Source: Pseudomonadota bacterium
GTDB lineage: Bacteria; Pseudomonadota; Gammaproteobacteria; Steroidobacterales; Steroidobacteraceae
Direction of reading: 5' to 3'
Assembly: GCA_021792555.1 (NCBI GenBank)
Contig: JAJYUL010000022.1
Span: 1-56,297 of the forward strand
DNA: 56,297 bases
In this document: positions 1 through 17,302 of the stretch, piece by piece
How positions within the stretch are numbered: the first letter of the stretch is position 1
Layout of the letters: every line of letters starts with the position of its first letter
Notes under the pieces: generated by a model
What the model was told of the DNA's origin: nothing
The model's input: the letters and a program-made list of their open reading frames with translations, nothing else
The model's database searches: none
Translations under genes and position numbers: made by a program

Positions 1-961
1 CGAGTCCGGGAAACAGCAGGCCGTTGGGGTCGCCGCCCGTGATCGCGCGCAAATCTGTGAGCAGCTTCACAGTCTGTCGGGACAAGGGCACCAGATGCTC
101 GCCGGGGTTCTTGCGGCGCATCTTCATTCGCTCACCAGGAACGCGCCAGAGCGGCCCGGCATCGGGACTGCCCTGCAAGTCAAACTCGCCCCACCGCGCG
201 TTACGCAGCTCCCCGGGACGTGTGAACACCAACGGCAGAATCTTGAGCGCATACTCCGTGGACGGATCGCCGCTGTATCCATCGATGACCCGCATCAGCT
301 CCCCGATCTCTTCGGGCTTGGTGAGCGTTGCGTACTGCTCGGCGTGCACCGGCGCGAGCAACCCGCGAAGGTCTGCCGCCACGTCCCGCTCGCAGACCCC
401 GCGCACGACCCCGTAACGCAGCACGCGCCCGATCTGCGCTCGCACCCGATGCGCGGTGTCGCCCCGCCCGCTCGCCTCGATCTCGAGCAGCACGGGCCGA
501 ATCTCGGCGGGCAGAAGACTCGAGGCCGCAAGGCTCCCGAGCGCCGGCAGCCAGTGCGCCAAGATCTGCCGTTCACGGCGCGCCGTACGCGGCTCCCAGG
601 GTTGCTTCTCGGCCCACTCCTCCGCCAGTGCACGCAGCGAGCTCGCCTGAGCGCCCCGGCCTCGGCGCCGATCGCCCATCGGGTCGCGCCCCGCCTTGAG
701 CTGCGCGCGGGCCTCGGCGCCCCGCTCGCGGGCACGCTCGAGCCCCACCTCGTCCGCGAGGCTCCCGTAGCAGCCCAGGGCCAGCACCTGCTGGACCCGC
801 TTCCCGTCACTCGAGCGCACCGCGCGGTATTGCAGCCGCCAGTGCTTGCTGCCGGAGGGCATGACCTCGAGGTACAGACCCCGTCCGTCGAAGCGCTTAT
901 AGGGCTTTGGGCCGGGTTTGAGCGCGCGGATCGCGCGATCGGTGAGCTTGTCGGCGGGCAC
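1..961 (-). CDS. P4-type tyrosine recombinase (integrase), 3' end cut by window edge
   Basis: Site-specific recombinase that would insert or excise a genomic island at the neighbouring tRNA gene. I translated 320 uninterrupted codons from a GTG at 961, preceded by AGGAG with a 10-nt gap. The N-terminus (residues 5-45, KLTDRAIRALKPGPKPYKRF onward) is the DUF4102 arm-binding domain typical of P4-like integrases. A SAM-like core-binding domain follows (about 105-200), then the catalytic domain with the first catalytic arginine in TRPGELRNARWGEF (R248) and a lysine near 280. The H-x-x-R box and the tyrosine would lie beyond position 1, so intactness cannot be judged. It is transcribed away from the tRNA-Ser 3' end, the usual arrangement for tRNA-integrated islands. 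Family is certain; activity is unknown. Confidence 0.9.
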   Translation of the reverse strand, partial: MPADKLTDRAIRALKPGPKPYKRFDGRGLYLEVMPSGSKHWRLQYRAVRSSDGKRVQQVLALGCYGSLADEVGLERARERGAEARAQLKAGRDPMGDRRRGRGAQASSLRALAEEWAEKQPWEPRTARRERQILAHWLPALGSLAASSLLPAEIRPVLLEIEASGRGDTAHRVRAQIGRVLRYGVVRGVCERDVAADLRGLLAPVHAEQYATLTKPEEIGELMRVIDGYSGDPSTEYALKILPLVFTRPGELRNARWGEFDLQGSPDAGPLWRVPGERMKMRRKNPGEHLVPLSRQTVKLLTDLRAITGGDPNGLLFPGL

Positions 962-1011
962 TGGCGGGGGCTCCTGCGGGGCTGTTGCGGGGTTCCAATC
1001 GGCGCACCCCG

Positions 1012-1055
1012 CATACCGTCACAGAGGCGTGCCGTCACCGCCAATCATACCGTCA
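1012..1055. repeat. Three short direct repeats upstream of the integrase
   Basis: CCGTCA occurs at 1016-1021, 1032-1037 and 1050-1055, about 16-18 bp apart. The outer two copies share the longer core CATACCGTCA (1012-1021 and 1046-1055). They sit 50-95 bp upstream of the integrase GTG. Position and spacing of nearly two helical turns suggest arm-type integrase sites or excisionase/repressor sites; this is inference. Confidence 0.5.
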
Positions 1056-1110
1056 GAGCGAAGGATTCACCAATAGCGCAAGATGTCGCACAGCGTCGCA
1101 GGAGGTTCTG

Positions 1111-1122
1111 AAGTGCTTGTTT
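1111..1122 (-). repeat. Copy 1 of dispersed motif AAACAAG-N2-CTT
   Basis: The minus strand reads AAACAAGCACTT, followed by CAG. It lies between the tRNA-Ser 3' end and the integrase. The same 12-bp pattern occurs at 13802, 17291 and 35941. The arms ACAAG and CTTGT make the element a palindrome in its best copies; here the right arm is imperfect. Confidence 0.5.
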
Positions 1123-1165
1123 TTATTCAATTTCGCCTCAGCACGCGACACCCGGAAACACTGAA

Positions 1166-1256
<91 letters not shown>

Positions 1257-1321
1257 GCGCTGTGCTCCGGCTTGCGGCGCGCATGCTACCAGATGGCGCG
1301 ACCGTGAGTCACAGGAGCCGG

Positions 1322-1912
1322 TCAGCCGAGCCGCCAAGCCCCCTCGCAGACGGTGGCGCTGAGCGGCCGGCGATCGCTCGGCGTCTCGCGCGCCTGCAGC
1401 GCCGCGGTCAGCACCTGCGTCGGCGCCGGGCGTCCGACCGCCGCCATCGCCTCGACGCGGTACTCCGGCGGGATACCGAGCTCGCGGCGGGCCCGCTCGT
1501 AATCGAACCCCTCCATGCCATGCACGACGTATCCCTTGAGATACCCCTGCAGCGCGAAATGCCCCCACGCCGCGCCGGTGTCGTACGAATGCGTCACCGA
1601 CGGCCGGCCGCTTCGCTCGTGCAGCGTCCTCGAGACGAACACCACCAGAGCCGCCGCCCGCACGCACCAGATCTGATTGCCGCTCGCCAGCAGTCCGAAG
1701 AAGACCGGCCACTCGGGCGTATCGCGCCGCGCGAACAGCATCCGCCAGGGTTGCCCATTGCCCGAGGATGGCGCCCAGCGCGCCGCCTCGAACAGGCTCA
1801 ACAGCTCCTCGTGCGAGAGCGGCTCCCCGCTCATCGCCCTAGGCGACCAGCGATCCAAAAATACGCTGTCGATCGCGTGCTCGGCCCGCCGGACCGTGCT
1901 GCCTTTGATCAT
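1322..1912 (-). CDS. Nitroreductase family protein
   Basis: A 196-residue FMN-dependent oxidoreductase of the nitroreductase superfamily, expected to reduce nitro, quinone or enone compounds with NAD(P)H in the cytoplasm. Visible family features are the N-terminal RWSPRAM segment, the FMN-contact region EAARWAPSSGNGQPWRML (about 44-60), the central HFALQGYLKGYVVHGMEGFD helix (about 123-141) and a terminal AVGRPAP segment. The start is supported by AGGAGG four bases before the ATG. It lies 56 bp downstream of the TonB-dependent receptor on the same strand and could be co-transcribed with it. The exact substrate cannot be read from the sequence. Confidence 0.85.
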   Translation of the reverse strand: MIKGSTVRRAEHAIDSVFLDRWSPRAMSGEPLSHEELLSLFEAARWAPSSGNGQPWRMLFARRDTPEWPVFFGLLASGNQIWCVRAAALVVFVSRTLHERSGRPSVTHSYDTGAAWGHFALQGYLKGYVVHGMEGFDYERARRELGIPPEYRVEAMAAVGRPAPTQVLTAALQARETPSDRRPLSATVCEGAWRLG

Positions 1913-1968
1913 GACCCCTCCTGCGGCCTATAGCCCCCGCGAACGCTCGAGACTGCGTGGGGCGTCGC

Positions 1969-4104
1969 TCAGAGATGGTAGGCCACACCCGCGTAGAACT
2001 GCCGCGCCAGCGCCGGCTCGAGCATACCGCCGAAGAGGAAAACCCGCGAGTAATAGCGCCGGTCGGTGAGGTTGGTGATGCCCCCGATGAGGCGCCAACG
2101 CCGCGAGAAGGCATACTCGGCGGTCAGGTCGGCTACCGTATAGGCCGGAATGCGCGGCGGATTGGACCCCACGCCCTGATCGCTGTCCTGATAGTACTGC
2201 GAGCCGACCGCATCGACGATCAGGCTCAATTTCAGTCCCGACAGTCCGCGCAGCGTCACCCCGCCCTTCAGCACGTAGCGCGGCGCGTACGCCGGGACCT
2301 TGCCGAGCTGGCCCGGGATGCGGCTCGCGGTGAAGTGCGCGCTGAGGAAGCTGGCATTGGCGAATACCGTCAGATGCGCCCCGCTCGGCGCCGCATGCCA
2401 CAGCCTGAACAGATCGTAGGAGCCCTCCGCCTCGACGCCCCGGTTGCGCATGTCCCCGGTGTTGACGTTCACGGTTTCCGTGAGCGTCAGCTGCTCGGAT
2501 TCGATCCGGTTGCGCACGTTGACCTGGAATGCGCTGAGGTCGTAGTAGAACCCGTGCAGTGGCCAGCCGTGCACCCCCGCCTCGTACGTCAGGTAGCGGG
2601 TCGGCTGCGGGTCATTGTTCGGCGCGAGATTGCTGAACGGGCTCGCCAGATCGAAATAGCGCACCGGCCGGTAGCCCTCGGAGACGTTGAGGTAGGTCTC
2701 GTTGCCCCGGCCGAAGTCGTTGCCGATCCCGATGCCGAACAGCGGAATCGTCTTGCGATACACCGCATCGGCGAGCTGCGGGTGCGGCGCAGCCGTCTCA
2801 CGCGTGTCGAGCTGCTCGTGATCGAGGCGCGCGGAGGTCACCACGTGAAAGCGGCCGAAGCGGAACAGGTTCTCTGCGAACACCGCCACATAGCGTGAGC
2901 GGCGCTCGTCGTTGTAGAAGAGCGAGCCGCTCTGCCCGTAAGGAGCGATCAAAGGATCGGGACTGTTGATCTGCGTGTAGGGGCTCTGGGACGCATAGAC
3001 GGTATAGCCGACCGTGAGCGCGCTGCCGTGCCCCCACCGGTGCAGGAAGCGCCCGTCGAGCCCCGTGTAGTGGAACTTCTGCGCGGCGAGCGTCGCACCG
3101 GTGGCCACCGGAGTGAGCGCCCCGGCATAGGAATCGGCGCGCGTGATCAGATCCTGATACCCCGTCCAGAGCTTCTGCACGAACCGGTTGTCTCGATCCA
3201 TCTGATTGCGATAGGTGAGCACCGCGGTATAGCGGTGGGACCAGTCGCGGTCCTGAGGAGTGGTGGTCTGGTCCGGATTGCGCTCGAACGCCGCACGCGT
3301 CATCAGGCCGGCCATGCCGCTCTCGAGCGAGTACGCGTGCACAGCGAGAGTCAGCTGCTCACGCTGATCGATGCGGTAGCCGAGCTCGAGGTCCCCGGCG
3401 TCGACCGTGTAGTCGCCGTTCGCTCGCTGGCCGCTGCTCTGCCGATGGGAGAAGTCGGCCCGATACGCCCAGCGGCCGGCCGGCCCGGACACCGAACTGT
3501 AGGTCGAGTACAGGCCGTTGCTGCCGAAGACCTGCTCGGTGCGCGCCCCGGTGGTCTTGCCGGGCTCACGCGAGACGAAATTGATCACCGGCTCGGGCTC
3601 AGGGCCGTAGAGCAGCCCCGAGCCGCCGCGAATCATCTGCACCTCGGCAATCGACTGGAAGTTCGGCAGGTAGTACACAGTCGGAAAGCCGATCCAGTCC
3701 ATCTGCATCGGGATCCCGTCCTGCAGGAGCAGGATGTATTCGCTCTCCTGCGGATTGCCGAGGCCGCGGTAGGACAGGTTGAGGTTGACCGGGTTCTGCT
3801 GCTCGGCGAGCACCAGACCGGGCATCCGGTCAAAGAGCTCGCGCGGCTGGTTGTTCACGATCGGCGGCAGCTCGTTGAGCTTGACCACCGTCGTTTTGCG
3901 CGTGACGGTGATCTCGGTGCCGGAGATCTCCGGCATGGAATGCCGCAGGCGCGTGCTCCAGTTCCACTGGTACGCCGGGTGGATGAGCACGCGCGAGAGC
4001 TTGGTGTGGCCGGCCGGTGCGGCGGGCGGTGCGCGCTGTGCCGCACACGCAAGCGCGCCCGATAGCAGCAAAACGCCGCCGATCGCCGCACATTTCGCCC
4101 GCAT
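1969..4104 (-). CDS. TonB-dependent outer membrane receptor (siderophore/ferric-chelate type)
   Basis: About 711 residues: a TonB-gated beta-barrel importing a ferric chelate or similar ligand across the outer membrane. I chose the ATG at 4104 because it starts a signal peptide (hydrophobic GGVLLLSGALACA); a longer reading from TTG at 4149 adds no signal features. The plug domain (about 60-190) shows NLSYRGLGNPQESEYILLLQ, DGIPM and VQMIRGGSGLLYG. The barrel ends in QFYAGVAYHL, which lacks the common final Phe/Trp. I see no Fur-type site in the 113 bp before it, so iron regulation is not evident. FecA-like architecture is likely, but the ligand is unknown. Confidence 0.88.
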   Translation of the reverse strand: MRAKCAAIGGVLLLSGALACAAQRAPPAAPAGHTKLSRVLIHPAYQWNWSTRLRHSMPEISGTEITVTRKTTVVKLNELPPIVNNQPRELFDRMPGLVLAEQQNPVNLNLSYRGLGNPQESEYILLLQDGIPMQMDWIGFPTVYYLPNFQSIAEVQMIRGGSGLLYGPEPEPVINFVSREPGKTTGARTEQVFGSNGLYSTYSSVSGPAGRWAYRADFSHRQSSGQRANGDYTVDAGDLELGYRIDQREQLTLAVHAYSLESGMAGLMTRAAFERNPDQTTTPQDRDWSHRYTAVLTYRNQMDRDNRFVQKLWTGYQDLITRADSYAGALTPVATGATLAAQKFHYTGLDGRFLHRWGHGSALTVGYTVYASQSPYTQINSPDPLIAPYGQSGSLFYNDERRSRYVAVFAENLFRFGRFHVVTSARLDHEQLDTRETAAPHPQLADAVYRKTIPLFGIGIGNDFGRGNETYLNVSEGYRPVRYFDLASPFSNLAPNNDPQPTRYLTYEAGVHGWPLHGFYYDLSAFQVNVRNRIESEQLTLTETVNVNTGDMRNRGVEAEGSYDLFRLWHAAPSGAHLTVFANASFLSAHFTASRIPGQLGKVPAYAPRYVLKGGVTLRGLSGLKLSLIVDAVGSQYYQDSDQGVGSNPPRIPAYTVADLTAEYAFSRRWRLIGGITNLTDRRYYSRVFLFGGMLEPALARQFYAGVAYHL

Positions 4105-4217
4105 CACGCCAGTCCCCGGCAAAACTCCAAGCAGCCTGGAGTCTAGCAACTACACAGCGCCGCGCCTGTTGCGGATTGACGCAACCCGCACACCGACACG
4201 CCCGTCGTCGGGGATCT

Positions 4218-5621
4218 CTATTCGTTCAGTTTGCCGTCTCGCGCGAGCACAGCCTCGGGCACGGCCTCGGCGGCGCCCCGGACGGCCCGCCGGCGGCGCA
4301 GCACCAGATAGGCGCCCATCACCACCGCGAGTGACATCAGGCTCACATGCAGGTCCGCCCCGAGCCCCGGGGTGAACTGCATGGCGATCAGGATCGCGAG
4401 CATGGCGGCGATGGCGAGGTAGTTCGTCCAGGGGAACAGCCACATGGTCAGCGCCGGGGCGGGCTGCCCGGCACGCTCGCGCTGGCGGCGCATGCGCAGG
4501 TGGGCCAGTGCGATCAGACCGTAGACGAACACCATCAGCGCGCCGGAGGCGTCCACGAGGAACGCGAACACGCTCTGCGGCGCCTGGGTGGCCGCGAGGA
4601 TGCCGATGACCCCGGCGCCACTGCACAGCAGCACCGAGCGCACCGGCACGCGGCGCGCGTTGAGTTTGATCAGCCCCTGGGGCGCATCGCCGCGCGCCGC
4701 CAGCACGAACAGCACGCGCGAGCACACGTAGAACGCGGAGTTCAGGCAGGAGAGCACCGCGGTGAGGATGATCGCGTCCATGGCGATGCCCGCCCACCAG
4801 AAGTGCATCCGCTCGAGCGCGAGCGTGAAGGGCGACTCGCCGATCCGGATGCTCGTCCACGGCACGACCGCCATGATGAAGAACACCGAGCCGACATAGA
4901 ACATCAGGATGCGCAGGATGATCGAGCTCGTCAGGCGCGAGATCGCCCGGGACGGCTCGGCGGACTCGGCCGCGGCGACCGCGACGATCTCAGCCCCCGT
5001 GAGCGAGAAGAACACGGTCACCGCGCCGGCCAGCACCGAGACCGCCCCGTGCGGCACGAACCCGCCGTAGGCCGAGAGGTTGTGGAACGTGGCCCCGTGC
5101 GGGGCGGTCCAGCCGAAGGCGAACGCGCCGGCGAGCAGGATGAACACGATGATCGCCGCGACTTTGATCGAGGAGAACCAGAACTCGAACTCCCCGTAGG
5201 AGCGGGCGGACATCAGATTGACGCCGGTCATGAGCGCCATCAGTCCGCAGCCGAGCAGGCCGGTCGGCACCTGCGTGATCCACGTGTGCAGGATGTTCGC
5301 CCCGGCGATCGCCTCGGCCGGCACGACGATGATCCAGAAGTACCAGTACAGCCACCCGGCGATGAACCCCGCCCCCGGACCGAGGCCCGCGCGCGCGAAC
5401 TCGGTGAACGAGGTGACGTTGGGCATGCTGAGGGACATCTCCCCCAGCATGCGCATCACGAGCAGCACCAGCGTGCCGGTGATGAGGTAACTCAGCACGA
5501 TCGCCGGCCCGACCGCGGCGATCGATGCGCTGCTGCCGACGAACAGGCCCGCGCCGATGATCCCGCCGATGGAGATCATCTCCAGATGGCGCGGCTTGAG
5601 TGATTTGCTGAGTTGTGTCAT
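4218..5621 (-). CDS. Amino acid permease (APC superfamily, AAT family)
   Basis: A 467-residue inner-membrane transporter with about 12 hydrophobic segments, importing an amino acid or GABA-like compound with a proton. The family hallmark is at the N-terminus: LKPRHLEMISIGGIIGAGLF (about 7-26), with the glycine-rich unwound TM1. TM3 carries FARAGLGPGAGFIAGWLYWY, and the middle has SLTGAEIVAVAAAESAEPSRAI. GabP, ProY and CycA are the nearest named relatives I recognise; substrate is not assignable. A strong GGGGGGAG ribosome site precedes the ATG. It is the last gene of the ftsK-to-serS strand, 54 bp after serS, so may be partly read through from that operon. Confidence 0.88.
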   Translation of the reverse strand: MTQLSKSLKPRHLEMISIGGIIGAGLFVGSSASIAAVGPAIVLSYLITGTLVLLVMRMLGEMSLSMPNVTSFTEFARAGLGPGAGFIAGWLYWYFWIIVVPAEAIAGANILHTWITQVPTGLLGCGLMALMTGVNLMSARSYGEFEFWFSSIKVAAIIVFILLAGAFAFGWTAPHGATFHNLSAYGGFVPHGAVSVLAGAVTVFFSLTGAEIVAVAAAESAEPSRAISRLTSSIILRILMFYVGSVFFIMAVVPWTSIRIGESPFTLALERMHFWWAGIAMDAIILTAVLSCLNSAFYVCSRVLFVLAARGDAPQGLIKLNARRVPVRSVLLCSGAGVIGILAATQAPQSVFAFLVDASGALMVFVYGLIALAHLRMRRQRERAGQPAPALTMWLFPWTNYLAIAAMLAILIAMQFTPGLGADLHVSLMSLAVVMGAYLVLRRRRAVRGAAEAVPEAVLARDGKLNE

Positions 5622-5675
5622 CGGCTCCCCCCGGAGTCAGTCAATCCGCAGCGCGCGCCGGCGCACCGCGCACGG

Positions 5676-12405
<6,730 letters not shown>

Positions 12406-12408
12406 CCG

Positions 12409-13548
12409 ATGAAGCTCGCCGTCCACTCGAGCATCGATCAGATCGATCCGCACCAGTGGAACGCCCTGGCCGGCACCGCCCAGCCGTTCCTGCGCCACGA
12501 ATTCCTCGCCGCGCTCGAGCACGGCGGGTGCCTCGGGCCGGCGCGCGGCTGGCTGCCCTGCCCGGTCACCCTCAGCGATGCCGCCGGGCTCGCCGGCGCC
12601 GCAGCGGCGTTCCTCAAGGACAACTCCTTCGGGGAGTTCGTGTTCGATTTCGCGTGGGCCGAGGCGTATGCGCGCCACGGGCTCGCCTACTACCCCAAGC
12701 TCACCGTGGCGGTGCCGTTCACCCCGGCCAGCGGGCCGCGCCTGCTGGTGCGCGCCGGTCTCGATGAGCCCGCGGTGCGCGCGCAGCTGCTCGAGGCGCT
12801 GCGCGAACTGGCGCGCGCGCGCGGCTGCTCCTCCGCGCATGCGCTCTTTCTGACGGAAGCCGACCGCGCCGCCTGCGCGCAGTCCGGCTGGCTGCTGCGG
12901 CGCGACTGCCAGTTCCACTGGAGCAACCGCGGCTACCGCGACTTCGAGGAGTACCTGGCCACCTTCACCGCCGAGAAGCGCAAGAAGGCGCGCCGCGAGC
13001 GCAGGCGCGTGCAGGAGGCGGGCATCCGCTTCCTCACCCGCTTCGGCGGCGAGCTCGATGCGCCGCTCCTCGATCGGATCTACGCGTTTCACCGCCAGAC
13101 CTTCCTGCGCCACGGGCACGAGCCGTACCTCACGCGCGCGTTCTTCGGGGAGATCGCCCGCACCCTCGGCGATGCACTCATGGTGAAGATCGCGATGCAC
13201 GGGGCGCACCCGGTGGCCGCGGCGGTGTTCTTCTGGTCCGAGGAGGCGCTGTGGGGCCGCTATTGGGGCGCCGCCGGGGACTACCACAGCCTGCATTTCG
13301 AGACCTGCTATCACCAGGGCATCGAGTTCTGCATCGAGCGGGGCATCCGGCGGTTCGAGCCCGGCACCCAGGGGGAGCACAAAGTCAGCCGCGGCTTCGA
13401 GCCGCAGCTGACCTGGTCGGCGCACGAGATCCTCGATGAGCGCTTCCGGCAGGCGATCGGCGAGTATCTCGAGCGCGAGGCCGACTGGGTGGAGGACTAC
13501 GTCGGGGAGGTCCGCGAGCACGTCCCTTACCGCAAGGCGGACGCTTGA
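12409..13548 (+). CDS. DUF482 / COG3146 family acyltransferase-like protein
   Basis: A 379-residue protein of the GNAT/FemAB-related DUF482 family, annotated elsewhere as a predicted N-acyltransferase or peptidoglycan biosynthesis-like protein; no reaction is established that I can cite with confidence. Family features visible are FLRHEFLAALE near the N-terminus (about 27-37), the YPKLTVAVPFTPA block (about 94-106), the RNA-like basic stretch EKRKKARRERRRV (about 189-201), the LMVKIAMHGAHPVAAAVFFW GNAT core (about 258-277), and RFEPGTQGEHKVSRGFEP (about 318-335). It starts three bases after the trxB stop and its own stop overlaps aat by 4 nt, so trxB-DUF482-aat are coupled. Proximity to aat suggests an aminoacyl- or peptide-linked role, which is inference. 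Confidence 0.85.
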   Translation: MKLAVHSSIDQIDPHQWNALAGTAQPFLRHEFLAALEHGGCLGPARGWLPCPVTLSDAAGLAGAAAAFLKDNSFGEFVFDFAWAEAYARHGLAYYPKLTVAVPFTPASGPRLLVRAGLDEPAVRAQLLEALRELARARGCSSAHALFLTEADRAACAQSGWLLRRDCQFHWSNRGYRDFEEYLATFTAEKRKKARRERRRVQEAGIRFLTRFGGELDAPLLDRIYAFHRQTFLRHGHEPYLTRAFFGEIARTLGDALMVKIAMHGAHPVAAAVFFWSEEALWGRYWGAAGDYHSLHFETCYHQGIEFCIERGIRRFEPGTQGEHKVSRGFEPQLTWSAHEILDERFRQAIGEYLEREADWVEDYVGEVREHVPYRKADA

Positions 13549-14246
13549 AGCGCATCACCTGGCTGTCCCCGCACCAGGCCCGGGAGTGGTTCCCGCCGCT
13601 CGAGCAGGCCCTCGATGAGCCTGCCGGGCTGCTCGCCGCGGGCGGCGATCTGTCGAGCGAGCGGCTGCTCGCGGCCTACCGGCGCGGCATTTTCCCCTGG
13701 TACTCGCCCGGCCAGCCGGTGCTGTGGTGGTCGCCCGATCCGCGCACGGTGCTCTTTCCGGGGGAGTTCCGGCTACACCGGAGCCTAGCCAAAACGATCA
13801 GAAACAAGGACTTGTCCGTCACCGTTAACGAGCGGTTCGAGGAGGTGATCGACGCCTGCGCCGCGCCCCGCGCGCGCAGCCCGGGCACCTGGATCACCGC
13901 CGAGATGCGCGCCGCCTACATCGGGCTGCATCAGCTGGGCTTTGCCCACAGCATCGAGGTCCGGCGCGCCGGCGTGCTCATCGGGGGGCTCTACGGGGTG
14001 CGGCTCGGGGGGGTGTTCTTCGGCGAGTCGATGTTCAGCCGCGCACGCGACGGCTCGAAAGTGGCGCTCGCGCACCTGGTGGCGATGTGTCCGCGCAACG
14101 CCATCGCGCTCATCGACTGCCAGATGCCCTCTGCGCATCTGGCCAGCCTCGGGGCGCGCGCCATCCCGCGCGGGCAGTTCCAGGCGCTGCTCGAGCGCTG
14201 GGTGAGGCCCGAGCCGCTCGCGCTGAGCGGCCCCGGGGGCGGCTGA
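13545..14246 (+). CDS. aat: Leucyl/phenylalanyl-tRNA--protein transferase
   Basis: Adds Leu or Phe from tRNA to proteins with N-terminal Arg/Lys, creating N-degrons for ClpS-ClpAP, which are encoded 350 bp away. The 233 residues match the family: [20 protein letters not shown] (about 27-46), [20 protein letters not shown] (48-67), [39 protein letters not shown] and [17 protein letters not shown]. Translation starts at a TTG overlapping the upstream stop (TTGA). Oddly, the stretch 13785-13835 is clearly AT-richer than the rest of the gene and contains the dispersed motif at 13802, although the encoded residues ([19 protein letters not shown]) align without an insertion to E. coli Aat. Confidence 0.96.
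   Translation: MKRITWLSPHQAREWFPPLEQALDEPAGLLAAGGDLSSERLLAAYRRGIFPWYSPGQPVLWWSPDPRTVLFPGEFRLHRSLAKTIRNKDLSVTVNERFEEVIDACAAPRARSPGTWITAEMRAAYIGLHQLGFAHSIEVRRAGVLIGGLYGVRLGGVFFGESMFSRARDGSKVALAHLVAMCPRNAIALIDCQMPSAHLASLGARAIPRGQFQALLERWVRPEPLALSGPGGG
13802..13813 (+). repeat. Copy 2 of dispersed motif AAACAAG-N2-CTT
   Basis: AAACAAGGACTT, extended to CAGAAACAAGGACTTGT, inside aat codons 85-90. The arms ACAAG/CTTGT are perfect here. Fifteen of the seventeen bases match the copy at 17291, and GAAACAAGGACTT is identical to the copy at 35941 read on the minus strand. Confidence 0.5.
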
Positions 14247-14314
14247 GTGAAGGTAAATTGCACAGCCGCGGCCATTTGTGCTGCAATTCGCGCCCCCGCA
14301 ACGCAAAGGGCCAT

Positions 14315-14533
14315 ATGTCCAAAGAAGACGCCATCCAGATGGAAGGTGAGGTGGTGGAAACACTGCCCAACACCACGTTCCGCGTGAAGCTGAAGAACGG
14401 CCACGTGGTCACCGCGCACATCTCCGGCAAGATGCGCAAAAACTACATCCGCATTCTCACCGGTGACCAGGTCACCGTGGAGATGACCCCCTACGACCTG
14501 ACCAAGGGTCGCATCGTCTACCGCGGCCGCTGA
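14315..14533 (+). CDS. infA: Translation initiation factor IF-1
   Basis: Seventy-two residues, the exact family length, forming a single OB-fold that occupies the ribosomal A site during initiation. The sequence begins [19 protein letters not shown] and contains [31 protein letters not shown] and ends KGRIVYRGR, close to E. coli IF-1. The ATG is preceded by AAAGGG at about seven bases. It lies after aat, as in E. coli, but the tRNA-Ser gene that follows infA in E. coli is absent here. It is convergent with clpA. Confidence 0.98.
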   Translation: MSKEDAIQMEGEVVETLPNTTFRVKLKNGHVVTAHISGKMRKNYIRILTGDQVTVEMTPYDLTKGRIVYRGR

Positions 14534-14563
14534 GGGCGGCGCTGCGCGCCCCGCCGGCCCTCA
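14531..14563. terminator. GC-rich hairpin at the infA/clpA convergence
   Basis: TGAGGGC (14531-14537, starting at the infA stop) pairs with GCCCTCA (14557-14563), with an inner GGCG/CGCC stem and one bulged base. The following bases TTCCTGT are only weakly T-rich. A 3'-end hairpin for infA, possibly usable from both sides. Confidence 0.5.
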
Positions 14564-14594
14564 TTCCTGTGTGCAGCCGAGGAGCGAGTGATGG

Positions 14595-16856
<2,262 letters not shown>

Positions 16857-16877
16857 TTTAATCGAGCCTCTTGCCGC

Positions 16878-17198
16878 TCACGCCTCTTCCAGCGTGCACA
16901 TCAACGGGTGCTGGTTGTCACGCGCGTAGGTGGTCACCTGCGCGACCTTGGTTTCGGCGATCTCGAAGGTGAACACGCCGCAGACGCCCTTACCCTGCGT
17001 GTGCACCTCGAGCATGATACGCGTCGCCGCCGGGCGGTCGAGACTGAAGAATTTCTCCAGCACGTCGACCACGAACTCCATGGGCGTGTAATCGTCGTTC
17101 AGCAGCACCACCCGGAACAGCGGCGGCGGCTTGACCTCCGGCAGCGCCTCCTCGACGAGTACCCCGGAATCGGGACGGGTCGGATGGGGGTCGGTCAT
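16878..17198 (-). CDS. clpS: ClpS adaptor of the N-degron pathway
   Basis: Binds N-terminal Leu/Phe/Trp/Tyr and hands substrates to ClpA. From the ATG at 17198 it has 106 residues, the usual size. Core motifs: [20 protein letters not shown] with the DDYTPMEFV pocket (about 32-47), [20 protein letters not shown] with the conserved histidine, and CTLEEA at the C-terminus. An upstream in-frame start exists at 17249, but it lies upstream of a well-formed promoter (-10 at 17205-17210), so I prefer 17198. The promoter predicts transcription starting at about the A of this ATG. Confidence 0.95.
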   Translation of the reverse strand: MTDPHPTRPDSGVLVEEALPEVKPPPLFRVVLLNDDYTPMEFVVDVLEKFFSLDRPAATRIMLEVHTQGKGVCGVFTFEIAETKVAQVTTYARDNQHPLMCTLEEA

Positions 17199-17204
17199 AG
17201 GCTC

Positions 17205-17233
17205 TTTATAGGGGGCGGCACCGCGCAACACAA
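17205..17233 (-). promoter_or_regulatory. Predicted sigma70 promoter of clpS-clpA
   Basis: On the minus strand, -35 TTGTGT (17233-17228) and -10 TATAAA (17210-17205) are separated by exactly 17 bp. The start point expected 6-8 bases downstream falls at 17197-17199, that is on the clpS ATG, which predicts a leaderless or nearly leaderless mRNA. An AAGAG stretch just before the ATG would then not be in the transcript. Confidence 0.55.
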
Positions 17234-17290
17234 GAGCAGGCCCGGACACCCGGCCGATGCGGGCCGGCGCGCGGCTGGGCCGGCAAACAG

Positions 17291-17302
17291 AAACAAGCGC
17301 TT
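17291..17302 (+). repeat. Copy 3 of dispersed motif, overlapping the gspC -35
   Basis: AAACAAGCGCTT. The palindromic core ACAAGCGCTTGT (17293-17304) is perfect over 12 bp and its right arm overlaps the predicted gspC -35 hexamer. A protein bound here would be placed to block or recruit RNA polymerase. Confidence 0.5.

Noticed and set aside
295-1044. A 249-codon minus-strand frame in the integrase region
   Set aside because: The adjacent minus frame from GTG 961 gives an unbroken, recognisable integrase; this one is the frame-shifted shadow.
4105-4217. Fur box in front of the TonB-dependent receptor
   Set aside because: No GATAAT-type repeat array is visible; only a GTTGCG/CGCAAC inverted repeat.
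14534-14594. tRNA-Ser gene expected between infA and clpA by E. coli synteny
   Set aside because: Only 61 bp and a hairpin are present; no cloverleaf.
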